The notes: generated by a model not told the origin, from the sequence alone. Positions 1-5,858 are shown, counted from the first letter of the stretch. The stretch is DNA of 64,000 bases from Ruminococcus sp. (GCA_017411835.1 JAFQPG010000015.1:1-64000), one strand, 5' to 3'. Made by a program: numbers and translations.

Positions 1-68
1 AAAAAGTGATATGGCAACACATAGAAAACTTCGATTTATCAAGCGATTGGTGGTGCGAAGAGATGTAA
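1..68 (+). CDS. 3' end of a truncated ORF, unknown product
   Basis: An open frame enters from the left edge and stops at TAA 66-68, giving only about 21 C-terminal residues (ending SSDWWCEEM). Tryptophan-rich, acidic ends of this kind are common in small phage or plasmid proteins, but nothing can be identified. An AAGAGA-like ribosome site inside its end would serve the next small ORF, which suggests translational coupling. It could equally be a chance open frame. Confidence 0.3.
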   Translation, partial: KVIWQHIENFDLSSDWWCEEM

Positions 69-69
69 A

Positions 70-168
70 ATGTACAATTACCGCTATACAGCCGTCCTAC
101 AAAAGCTAGGCTACAAGCCAACAACGCAAGGAACGGACGGCGGTGATGCCATTAAAAAAATAAGATAG
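70..168 (+). CDS. Possible 32-aa small protein, unknown
   Basis: ATG 70 lies about 7 bases after a GAAGAG-type ribosome site and starts immediately after the preceding stop. The frame encodes 32 residues (MYNYRYTAVLQKLGYKPTT at the start) and ends at TAG 166-168, inside the first stem of the hairpin block. The composition is plausible for a small mobile-element protein, but no family is recognised and the length is too short to trust alone. Confidence 0.25.
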   Translation: MYNYRYTAVLQKLGYKPTTQGTDGGDAIKKIR

Positions 169-562
169 ACGGCACTACCGCCGTCTATCAAAAAGCCCGT
201 ACTACGGGATTTTCTAAGTGGACAGCAGTCGCTTGCGACTGCTGTCCTTTATCCTGCAAACCTAATCTACCCCCGAAAAGGGTCGATTAGGTTAGGCGCG
301 ACACAAGGGTATTTCAACCCTATAGTGTCGCTTAGATGTGCTTTACGGACGCTCCTGTTACTCTCAGAACTTCGTTGTGCAACATCTGAGCTTAGACGGG
401 TGCAAGAGTGATGCAGAGCACTATGTCGCTTTGGCACACTCCCCGATTTGCGCCCGGGATTTTCCCGCCGACGCATTTTTAATGCCCCGGCATTTCGTAG
501 TGTTACCTACTCGGCAACACTACTCTCACTCACAGACTAGCGTCAGCGAGTGGGGAAAATCC
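164..562. other. Hairpin-rich noncoding block
   Basis: No convincing gene lies here. Perfect or near-perfect stems are visible at 164-173/180-189 (10 bp), 196-208, 220-231/236-247 (12 bp), 261-267/285-291, and 298-304/325-331 with inner pairing 306-310/317-321. A long-range 10-bp helix 457-466/553-562 encloses further hairpins 497-504/516-523 and 527-531/548-552. Such nested structure suggests either a single-strand DNA element (transfer or lagging-strand origin) or a structured RNA. An SSB gene lies about 430 bases downstream. Which one it is cannot be decided from sequence alone. The remaining bases up to 632 are A-rich and unremarkable. Confidence 0.5.
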
Positions 563-632
563 TTAATTCAAAATACTGAAAAGTAAAACAACAAAACTGT
601 TTAAATCACAATTGAAAGGGGTTAACAAGGTA

Positions 633-965
633 ATGGGTAAAACTCGCAGAATGAAGGTAGTGTGGGTTGAGGACGGAAAGCCACCACAACTCAAAACCGT
701 CGGCGCAGAATTGTGTGATTTGCAAAGCTTATTCGATAATGAATTAAGAGTGCATTACTCGACCTCTGATTCGATTGCACTGATTTTTGATAAGCACATA
801 AACGCAATAAACGAAGATGGCAAGAACACTCTTGTCTTTACCGGAGCGGTAATTATATGTGGCTTCTCTCGAAACAGGTTTTGTAGTTTAACTCAGGCAC
901 AGCAAGAAAAATACCTGAAGCAGTTTTCGCTTCCCGAAAACTGTAAGAAATGTTGGCGAACTTAA
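633..965 (+). CDS. DUF3846-like small protein
   Basis: About 110 residues. The order of features (KVVWVEDGKPP near the start, a central region with INEDGKN, then TGAVIICGF, then SLTQAQQEKYLKQF) parallels the protein at 4680-5069, which has the DUF3846 layout known from phages and conjugative elements of Firmicutes. Function is unknown. ATG 633 is chosen because it follows AAAGGGG at about 12 bases; an upstream in-frame TTG at 612 has no ribosome site. It directly precedes ssb with 21 bases between, so the two are probably cotranscribed. The homology call rests on pattern only. Confidence 0.55.
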   Translation: MGKTRRMKVVWVEDGKPPQLKTVGAELCDLQSLFDNELRVHYSTSDSIALIFDKHINAINEDGKNTLVFTGAVIICGFSRNRFCSLTQAQQEKYLKQFSLPENCKKCWRT

Positions 966-986
966 ACGCAGAAAGGAAAATGTATT

Positions 987-1346
987 ATGCTAAACTCAAC
1001 TAATCACATCGGCAGAATTATCACTGAGCTCAAGCCAAAGATAACTAATAGTGGAGCACCTACCCTTAGTTTTCGCATAGCTTGTGATAGAGATTATGTC
1101 AAGCCAGGTGAAAACAGACAATCAGACATCTTCTCTGTAGTTGCTTATAACAACGATGCTAATTTCATCGCTGACCATTTTTGTAAAGGTGCAATGATTG
1201 GTATTACCGGAAGACTAGAAACATATAGCCACCCAACAAAGGAAGGCAAAAACTACGCTAGTGTTTACATCAAAGTAGAAAGTGCTTCATTCACCGGTGA
1301 GCGCAGAGAAAAAGACCCTACCCTGTTCGATAACAAACAGTCATAA
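987..1346 (+). CDS. ssb: Single-stranded DNA-binding protein
   Basis: A 119-residue OB-fold SSB that coats single-stranded DNA during replication, recombination or transfer. Family signs are the N-terminal N..GRI..ELKP strand, the central FRIACDRDY segment, and the SVVAYNNDANFIADHFCKGAMIGITGRLE block typical of SSB. The C-terminus lacks the usual long acidic DDDIPF-type tail and ends TLFDNKQS, so partner recruitment may differ from the chromosomal SSB. AAAGGAAAATGT precedes the ATG. Its place among mobile-element genes suggests it serves the element. The type III TA promoter begins six bases after its stop. Confidence 0.88.
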   Translation: MLNSTNHIGRIITELKPKITNSGAPTLSFRIACDRDYVKPGENRQSDIFSVVAYNNDANFIADHFCKGAMIGITGRLETYSHPTKEGKNYASVYIKVESASFTGERREKDPTLFDNKQS

Positions 1347-1351
1347 TATAC

Positions 1352-1380
1352 TTGACATAAAACTATGACGAGTATATAAT
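1352..1380 (+). promoter_or_regulatory. Sigma-A promoter of the ToxI-like RNA
   Basis: TTGACA at 1352-1357 and TATAAT at 1375-1380, separated by exactly 17 bases: both hexamers are consensus. The start point is expected near 1387-1388, directly before the pseudoknot sequence. Strong constitutive promoters are expected for type III antitoxin RNAs, which must outnumber their toxin. Confidence 0.85.
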
Positions 1381-1387
1381 AATAACA

Positions 1388-1440
1388 TCGGGTGATTCCT
1401 GACCCCGCATTATCGCAAAACTTAGGATATACGAAAGTTG
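1388..1440 (+). ncRNA. ToxI-like antitoxin RNA, one pseudoknot unit
   Basis: Between the strong promoter and the toxin terminator lies a short non-coding stretch able to fold as an H-type pseudoknot. Stem 1 is GGGT 1390-1393 with ACCC 1402-1405. Stem 2 is TCCTG 1397-1401, in the loop of stem 1, with TAGGA 1423-1427 (one G-U pair). Type III antitoxins are pseudoknot RNAs, usually in tandem repeats, processed and bound by the cognate ToxN/CptN/TenpN RNase. Here only one unit is visible, which is unusual. The call depends on the neighbouring ToxN-like gene; folding was done by eye. Confidence 0.65.
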
Positions 1441-1442
1441 TT

Positions 1443-1478
1443 AGAAGGACAGAATTTTATCTGTCCTTCTTTCTTTTT
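1443..1478 (+). terminator. Attenuating terminator between antitoxin RNA and toxin
   Basis: A perfect 10-bp stem (1443-1452/1461-1470) with an 8-base loop is followed by TTCTTTTT. It sits between the antitoxin RNA and the toxin gene exactly where type III systems carry a leaky terminator that keeps toxin expression low relative to the RNA. Confidence 0.85.
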
Positions 1479-1491
1479 GTGGAGGTTATAT

Positions 1492-2079
1492 TTGAGAATT
1501 TACAAAATCGACCTTGACTATATAAGATTTTTGCACGCTCAAGACAGCAAAGTGCAATACAGTACAAACTACACAGATACACAAAATCAGAATAGGCCCT
1601 ATATCGGTCCCGTCCTCATCAAGGACGGGATTTCTTTTTATGCACCCTTGGAACACCCGCGTCCTGCTCATTCAAAACTTAAAGAAAGCAACTACCTCGT
1701 AAAGATTGATGGTGGTAAATATGGACTCATAGGGATAAACAATATGATACCAGTTCCTGATAACAAGCTGATTGACTTTGATATTAGCAAAGATAAGAAT
1801 AATAAGGTGCTTATTTCTCAATTTGTCTTTTGCAAGAAACATTCAAGAGAAATTGTAAGAAAAGCAAACAAAGTATATGTTGCGCAAGCTAATCCTGAAA
1901 CAACTCATACACAGTTTTCCTCTTGTAATTTTTCAAAGCTAAAAAATTTAGCTTTGAATTATTCAGACCACGAGCATACTCAAACTCAGCCACAGCAAAC
2001 TATGAATGTATCAGCTCACGCCCGAGCTCCTATTTTACCAAATGAAATACCAGGCTTTGGTTTTACTCAAAGCTTCTAA
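1492..2079 (+). CDS. ToxN/AbiQ-family type III toxin endoribonuclease
   Basis: A 195-residue protein matching the ToxN/AbiQ layout: N-terminal RIYKIDLDYIRFLH, then RPYIGPVL, FYAPLEHPRP..H.K.KES, YGLIGINNMIPVPD, and late CNFSKLK, each with a counterpart in Pectobacterium ToxN as I remember it. Such toxins cleave mRNA and also process their own antitoxin RNA; many loci abort phage infection. TTG 1492 is preferred because GGAGG lies 7 bases upstream; the frame opens earlier inside the terminator but without a ribosome site. Beyond the ToxN core (to about residue 150) is a Gln/Thr-rich linker and the 15-residue tail ILPNEIPGFGFTQSF, also found on the HipA-like kinase at 3082. Confidence 0.85.
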   Translation: MRIYKIDLDYIRFLHAQDSKVQYSTNYTDTQNQNRPYIGPVLIKDGISFYAPLEHPRPAHSKLKESNYLVKIDGGKYGLIGINNMIPVPDNKLIDFDISKDKNNKVLISQFVFCKKHSREIVRKANKVYVAQANPETTHTQFSSCNFSKLKNLALNYSDHEHTQTQPQQTMNVSAHARAPILPNEIPGFGFTQSF

Positions 2080-2085
2080 GCAAAA

Positions 2086-2166
2086 AGAGAAGTGTCCCTC
2101 GAAGGGACACTTCTCACTATTTATATGCAAACAATATCTTTTTTAACACCTTCTGGAAGGTCAAGT
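2086..2166 (-). ncRNA. Candidate small RNA opposite the toxin 3' flank
   Basis: A consensus-like minus-strand promoter (2173-2201) should start a transcript near 2166. It would run about 80 bases to the palindrome at 2087-2115, which has a T-run in this direction. The transcript includes a small CCTTC/GAAGG hairpin and only a very short open frame, so a small RNA is the simplest reading. It would not pair with the toxin coding sequence itself unless termination fails. No expression evidence exists. Confidence 0.4.
2087..2115 (+). repeat. Conserved 3' palindrome, copy A
   Basis: A perfect 13-bp stem with loop CGA and core TGTCCCTCGAAGGGACA, starting 8 bases after the toxin stop. It has no T-run on the plus strand, but read on the minus strand it is followed by CTTTTTG, so it can terminate leftward transcription. 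It is the first of five good copies, all in the sense of the gene they follow. Confidence 0.8.
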
Positions 2167-2172
2167 TTTGAT

Positions 2173-2201
2173 ATTATACAGCAAGATTTTCTAATGGTCA
2201 A
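2173..2201 (-). promoter_or_regulatory. Minus-strand sigma-A promoter
   Basis: On the minus strand TTGACC (2196-2201) and TATAAT (2173-2178) are spaced by 17 bases. No gene of normal size lies downstream before the palindromic terminator, so it either drives a small RNA or is a remnant. Confidence 0.6.
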
Positions 2202-2286
2202 GCTAAACTTTATATATGCAAAAAATAAAAAAATTCCTTTGTGTACATATATGAAAATCACATAAAATTTTCGTTAATAATGCATC

Positions 2287-2316
2287 TTGAAATTTTGATT
2301 CAAAAGCTTCTATAAT
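2287..2316 (+). promoter_or_regulatory. Promoter of the small membrane protein gene
   Basis: TTGAAA at 2287-2292 and TATAAT at 2311-2316 with an 18-base spacer, followed by about 70 bases of leader before the chosen start at 2386. The wider gap 2116-2285 is AT-rich and otherwise holds only the minus-strand promoter. Confidence 0.6.
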
Positions 2317-2385
2317 TAAGACAAGCTAATAAAGAAAGGTGTGTCTAAGCTTGATTGTCTGAAAAAACTAAAAGGTGGGAAGAGT

Positions 2386-3000
2386 ATGTTGATGTATTTT
2401 ATTCTAATGGTTACGGGCAGTATTTGTTTTTTTATTTCTGCTTGGTATTATGTAAAAGATGGTTCAAAAATTTTAGGAATTTTCCTTTATATGTTAGGGA
2501 TTGTTTCTTGTGCGGTAGCTTTCATAAATTATAGTTATCGCGAACTCACATATAGCATCACTAAATTTTATATTGCAATAGGCATAGCAGTTGTTATTTA
2601 TTTGTTTTACTGCCAATACACAATAAAATTATTTAATGTTGCTTTCAATAATTCAAAAAGTCGAGGGTATCTATTTATCGTAAGAACAATAATATTATTA
2701 TTAAGCTGTGTTGCTGTCTTTTGGTTGATTTCTTTCTATGGCGTGTTTATTTATGATAATAATATTGTTCCCGCAAGTGATGTTTATTCAATCTATTCAA
2801 ACTCTCCGTTGATATCAATCAGCACATTTTCTTCATTTTGTGCTGATATTTTCACCACAGGACTACAGCAGTTATTTAGCACAACCGTAGTAAGAGAATG
2901 GTCTATATTCTGCAATAGTTTTTCTATTGTATGTTGCTCTTTTATCATAGTTACTATGATAAACATAATAATTAAAGTATTTAACATTGGTAAGTTGTAA
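2386..3000 (+). CDS. Multi-pass membrane protein, unknown
   Basis: About 204 residues with roughly five hydrophobic segments (near residues 3-20, 28-47, 60-78, 97-122 and 180-200) and no recognised domain. ATG 2386 is preferred because AAGGTGGG lies 6 bases upstream; an upstream GTG at 2341 abuts its ribosome-like site too closely. It lies between the ToxN-like gene and the convergent HipA-like gene, with its own promoter. A role in element defence or immunity is conceivable from position alone. The bidirectional terminator at 3031-3066 closes the gene. Confidence 0.6.
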   Translation: MLMYFILMVTGSICFFISAWYYVKDGSKILGIFLYMLGIVSCAVAFINYSYRELTYSITKFYIAIGIAVVIYLFYCQYTIKLFNVAFNNSKSRGYLFIVRTIILLLSCVAVFWLISFYGVFIYDNNIVPASDVYSIYSNSPLISISTFSSFCADIFTTGLQQLFSTTVVREWSIFCNSFSIVCCSFIIVTMINIIIKVFNIGKL

Positions 3001-3030
3001 AAATTGCGCTTTACTATTTAATCAATATAA

Positions 3031-3066
3031 AAAGGAGTGTCCCTTCGAGGGACACTCCTTTTTTGT
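3031..3066. terminator. Bidirectional terminator containing palindrome copy B
   Basis: A 14-bp stem (3031-3044/3048-3061) is flanked by A-runs and T-runs on both sides, so it can terminate the membrane-protein gene rightward and the HipA-like kinase operon leftward. Read in the kinase direction its core is TGTCCCTCGAAGGGACA, identical to copy A, about 20 bases after the kinase stop. Confidence 0.85.
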
Positions 3067-3081
3067 TTCTCTTAACCTAAA

Positions 3082-4086
3082 TTACTCGAAGCTGATACTA
3101 CCTGTACCAGGTATTTCGTTTGGTAGGATAACCTGTGATGTTCGATTTAACGCCGTACTTTGGTTTTCTAATTCCATTACTGTTGGATATAGTATCTCAT
3201 CATATCTATACTGAACACATTTCTTATAGAACTCTTTCTGAATATCACTTGTAATCTTCAGACCATCAACCTCATTTGGTATTTTATCAATCATTTCGAG
3301 AATTGCATCAGTGTTTACTTTTGACATAATACGAGCTAAAGCTTTATTACAATCAGGGTTCTGTTTACCTTGAATGTATTTTAGTGGATTGATTTCACGG
3401 TTGTTATCATCTAAGAAAGCACAGGTTCTGCCATCAATCACACTTTGATGAAACCTTTTGTTATCATTCAGAATATTCTGCATTTGGCTTTCACTTAATT
3501 TACCACTGAATGACGCTCCATTATCATATACAGGAGCCAGTCGCTTTTCAGAGGTAGTGTAATTTATAAGTAAACCCCAATTACCATTGTTTCTATCATT
3601 GTTACCAATAAGAGCATCAACAACGAACATATCCCAAAATCTCTCTTTAAGCTCCGGCATTTCTGAAAAAGTGTTGTTTTTATCCATAATCGCGATTATA
3701 GCTGATAAGTGAGTGTCGCTACCGTCAGAAACAGAACTTAACTTTTCTTCCAATCCTTCAATGTAATCGTTCTTTATCGCACGAAACTCTACTAATTCTT
3801 CACCTGGTGTTCTGAAGTCCTTACAAGCAACAACAACTTTATTATTAAATCTACCAAGCATAGTACTGTGGACATCAATACCTACACTGTCATATATCTG
3901 GGAGCCTATATATTCAGATAATGGTGAAGTTGTGTATGAGATTTCCATATTCCTGAAGCCGGTCGTGTTTTTTGGAAATTTTAAAAACCAATTTTCATCA
4001 TCAATTATTATTCCTCGCTTCAGGCCTGCGTTACCTGTATAGCTTCTATTACTTTGTTTATAATCTGTAAAGTTTATAAAGTTCAT
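3082..4086 (-). CDS. HipA-like (CtkA-type) serine/threonine kinase
   Basis: A 334-residue protein with HipA/CtkA kinase hallmarks: WFLKFPK at about residues 33-39 (ATP-contacting lysine), GNNDRNNGNWG at 161-171 (catalytic Asp and metal-binding Asn), and YDNG at 187-190 in the DFG position. It looks catalytically intact. HipA kinases phosphorylate translation factors or tRNA synthetases and act as toxins; the target here is unknown. It is the last gene of a three-gene operon and overlaps the gene before it by 4 bases (ATGA). The C-terminus carries ILPNEIPGTGSISFE, the same kind of tail as the ToxN-like protein. Confidence 0.8.
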   Translation of the reverse strand: MNFINFTDYKQSNRSYTGNAGLKRGIIIDDENWFLKFPKNTTGFRNMEISYTTSPLSEYIGSQIYDSVGIDVHSTMLGRFNNKVVVACKDFRTPGEELVEFRAIKNDYIEGLEEKLSSVSDGSDTHLSAIIAIMDKNNTFSEMPELKERFWDMFVVDALIGNNDRNNGNWGLLINYTTSEKRLAPVYDNGASFSGKLSESQMQNILNDNKRFHQSVIDGRTCAFLDDNNREINPLKYIQGKQNPDCNKALARIMSKVNTDAILEMIDKIPNEVDGLKITSDIQKEFYKKCVQYRYDEILYPTVMELENQSTALNRTSQVILPNEIPGTGSISFE

Positions 4087-4304
4087 ACCTCAACACCACC
4101 GTATTTCATACATATCAATTCAAAAATCTTAGAAGTAATAACACCGCTTAATAAAAACCGCTTCGCAACTACCTCAATTTGTTCTGCCTTGATGCTGTAC
4201 TCTAACCAGTCACCTGACTCATCGAGCTCGTGTAGTTCTTTTATTCTCTCCTGCAGTACTACAGGTAGCTTATCAACATCAATTTCTATAGTATCAATAA
4301 TCAA
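4083..4304 (-). CDS. Small partner protein of the HipA-like kinase
   Basis: A 73-residue, acidic, helix-rich protein (RIKELHELDESGDWLEY, then EQIEVVAKRFLLSGVITSK). TTG 4304 is preferred because AAGGAG lies 8 bases upstream; an ATG at 4313 directly abuts that site. It is sandwiched between the RHH gene and the kinase and overlaps the kinase start, so stoichiometric co-expression is likely. By position it could be an antitoxin or adaptor, comparable to the small third component of HipBST systems, but I see no HipS-like sequence. Function is inferred from context only. Confidence 0.6.
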   Translation of the reverse strand: MIIDTIEIDVDKLPVVLQERIKELHELDESGDWLEYSIKAEQIEVVAKRFLLSGVITSKIFELICMKYGGVEV

Positions 4305-4328
4305 AGTACACATCTCCTTTTTGATTAT

Positions 4329-4520
4329 TCATTTTAAATCTTCTTCAATTGTAGTTTTAATAGCGCGCTGGATAAATTCATTTACGCTTTTATCTGTTGT
4401 TTTTTCAACATGAGCTTGTATTATAGCTTTTTCTCCTTTAGGGATTCTTATTTTAATCTCATCGTAATTGTTTTTCATATATTTTGCAGTTGCTCTGAGT
4501 TGTGCTTTACTGATTGTCAT
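4329..4520 (-). CDS. Ribbon-helix-helix (CopG/Arc-like) antitoxin
   Basis: A 63-residue protein with the pattern KAQLRATAKYMKNNYDEIKI followed by RIPKGEKA, a helix, and SVNEFIQRAI. This is the short RHH family common beside toxins in Clostridia. RHH dimers bind short repeated operators with the first beta strand. It is the first gene of the operon and lies just inside a promoter carrying repeated GTACAAT sites, so it is the likely autorepressor. GAGGTG precedes the ATG. An RHH partner instead of the usual HTH HipB makes the cassette atypical. Confidence 0.75.
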   Translation of the reverse strand: MTISKAQLRATAKYMKNNYDEIKIRIPKGEKAIIQAHVEKTTDKSVNEFIQRAIKTTIEEDLK

Positions 4521-4540
4521 ACTGTTTCACCTCGTATATT

Positions 4541-4646
4541 ATTGTACACAAATAATCTATCGGGTACAATATACAAATTAAACAAAAACACCTGCCTATC
4601 TTTGTGAATAATACCAATTGATATATTGGGTACAATATAGTAAAAT
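4541..4646. promoter_or_regulatory. Divergent promoters with repeated GTACAAT operator
   Basis: Leftward promoter for the RHH operon: TTGTAC (4564-4569) and TACAAT (4541-4546), 17-base spacer. Rightward promoter for the DUF3846-like gene: TTGATA (4618-4623) and TAAAAT (4641-4646), 17-base spacer. The 7-mer GTACAAT occurs at 4564-4570 and 4630-4636, both within GGGTACAATATA, and inverted at 4541-4547. All copies overlap promoter elements, so one repressor, most simply the RHH protein, could control both directions. Confidence 0.7.
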
Positions 4647-4679
4647 ATATATGTAAGATAAATACAGGAGGTAATACTT

Positions 4680-5069
4680 ATGACAAACAAAGAAAAAATA
4701 CGCAAGGTTCTCCTTGTAGAACCTGAGAAAAAACCTAGAGTGGTAGAGATAGACGACACGCTCGAAGCTCTACAAGAACTAGTAGGTGGTTACATCGAGG
4801 CGATTTATCCATTTGAAGACGAAGTTGCTCTTATATGTAACGAGGAAGGCAAAATTACAGGACTTCCACTTAACCGAGCACTATATAGTTATGAGGGTGA
4901 AATGTATGAAATCATCGCAGGTAACTTTTTCATCATCGGTGCTCCTGAAGATTCTGAAGACTTCACTAGTCTGACAGAAGAACAGATTGAGAAGTACACC
5001 GAGTATTTCAAGGTTATCGAAGTTTACACACAAACTCAATTTGGTTTAGTAGTTGAACAGAGAATATAA
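4680..5069 (+). CDS. DUF3846-like protein
   Basis: A 129-residue protein with a good AGGAGG site 6-8 bases before ATG. It shows the DUF3846 arrangement: a KVLLVEPEKKPRVVEID start, a central NEEGKITGLPLNRAL, GNFFIIGA, then DFTSLTEEQIEKYTEYF. Such proteins occur on conjugative elements and phages, with unknown biochemical function. It appears to be a diverged paralogue of the 633-965 product. It starts the rightward small-gene operon and shares its control region with the RHH/HipA-like operon. A small hairpin (AGCACCC/GGGTGCT) lies between it and the next gene. Confidence 0.75.
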   Translation: MTNKEKIRKVLLVEPEKKPRVVEIDDTLEALQELVGGYIEAIYPFEDEVALICNEEGKITGLPLNRALYSYEGEMYEIIAGNFFIIGAPEDSEDFTSLTEEQIEKYTEYFKVIEVYTQTQFGLVVEQRI

Positions 5070-5117
5070 AATAACAAGCACCCTGCTCGTAAGGGTGGGG
5101 TGCTAAAGGAGGACACT

Positions 5118-5276
5118 ATGGACTATGAAATTGACCACTACTATGTAGATAACAATCCTAACTTCAAATTCTACACAATAGAAAGTGCTAAGGAGTTTGC
5201 AACGGAACTAGCAAAAGAATTGCATTACTATCCATCAATTCACTTTGTAGCAAGAGTTATAGAGTACGACGAATAA
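5118..5276 (+). CDS. 52-aa small protein, unknown
   Basis: A 52-residue protein (MDYEIDHYYVDNNPNFKFY at its start) behind AAAGGAGG. It is acidic and aromatic, ends RVIEYDE, and contains a helix-forming SAKEFATELAKEL segment. No family is recognised. Its ribosome site, its spacing after the preceding gene and the conserved palindrome 5 bases after its stop all support a real gene. Confidence 0.7.
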   Translation: MDYEIDHYYVDNNPNFKFYTIESAKEFATELAKELHYYPSIHFVARVIEYDE

Positions 5277-5281
5277 AACAG

Positions 5282-5306
5282 CAAGTGTCCCTCGAAGGGA
5301 CACTTG
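5282..5306 (+). repeat. Conserved 3' palindrome, copy C
   Basis: An 11-bp stem with loop CGA and the same TGTCCCTCGAAGGGACA core, starting 5 bases after the stop of the 52-aa gene. No T-run follows, so a simple intrinsic terminator role is unlikely for this copy. Confidence 0.8.
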
Positions 5307-5345
5307 TGAAACAACATTAGTATTACCTAAAACATAAACAACAGA

Positions 5346-5361
5346 CCCTCGGAGGGACACC
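5346..5361 (+). repeat. Degenerate palindrome copy D
   Basis: CCCTCGGAGGGACAC keeps the centre and right arm of the conserved palindrome but has lost the left outer arm. It lies between genes, just before the CCTAGGAG ribosome site of the next small ORF. It may be a decayed copy. Confidence 0.5.
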
Positions 5362-5379
5362 CTAGGAGTTTCGAATTCT

Positions 5380-5544
5380 ATGAAATGTTATAAGTGTGCA
5401 CATTGGTATGTTAAGATGACAGGTCTAGGTGGTCACGGATACAACCCTTATCCGTGCTGTCAATTATATGAAGATACAGGAAACTGGCCTAACATATTGA
5501 CACAAGAGTGTTTTAAAAAACGCAAGAAGGTGAAAACAAAATGA
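5380..5544 (+). CDS. Cysteine-rich 54-aa protein, possible zinc knuckle
   Basis: A 54-residue protein beginning MKCYKCAHWYV, with later PCCQLYED and QECFKKRKK. The CxxC...CC...C pattern suggests metal binding. The C-terminus is very basic, so nucleic-acid contact is possible. TAGGAG lies about 8 bases before ATG, and its TGA stop overlaps the next start (ATGA), a sign of translational coupling. No named family is assigned. Confidence 0.7.
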   Translation: MKCYKCAHWYVKMTGLGGHGYNPYPCCQLYEDTGNWPNILTQECFKKRKKVKTK

Positions 5545-5858
5545 AAGTACAATACATCGGTACAGGAACAATAAAAGCTGAAGACGGAAGATTATTTTAT
5601 TGTGATTATGACGGACTAGGTAATGTTATAAGCGACACTGGCGAAGTCTACGAAATCACCAAACGTGACACAAACGATAATCCGATTGAAATTCAAATAA
5701 CAGAGATAAGTAAACTCATAAAAGGCTTCTATTATGACCTTAACCTTTTTAGAACTACTAACAAAGATATTTACTCAACCTGTGCAAAACACACGCTGAA
5801 GAAAATCTTAGACAAAGGTTATACAGATATTTACCTTACTCTAAGCAAAGTATTATAA
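5541..5858 (+). CDS. 105-aa protein, unknown
   Basis: A 105-residue protein starting inside the previous stop, with GAAGGTG about 8 bases upstream. The N-terminal half looks beta-rich (VQYIGTGTIKAEDGRLFY); the C-terminal half has a helix and the repeated tail LTLSKVL. It is typical of small early genes in Firmicute phages and conjugative elements, but no function can be assigned. Confidence 0.7.
   Translation: MKVQYIGTGTIKAEDGRLFYCDYDGLGNVISDTGEVYEITKRDTNDNPIEIQITEISKLIKGFYYDLNLFRTTNKDIYSTCAKHTLKKILDKGYTDIYLTLSKVL

Noticed and set aside
267..476. 69-residue open frame on the minus strand
   Set aside because: Arg/Ser-rich translation of the antisense strand of the same hairpins, with no ribosome site.
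338..586. 82-residue open frame on the plus strand
   Set aside because: It lies wholly inside the hairpin block, lacks a ribosome site, and its translation looks like low-complexity readout of structured DNA.
2086..2240. Minus-strand frame of about 44 residues before palindrome copy A
   Set aside because: It has no ribosome site, and its start lies upstream of the predicted minus-strand transcription start.
2037..3125. LPxTG-like sortase signal in the shared LPNEIPG tail
   Set aside because: There is no signal peptide, no hydrophobic segment and no basic tail; both proteins look cytoplasmic.
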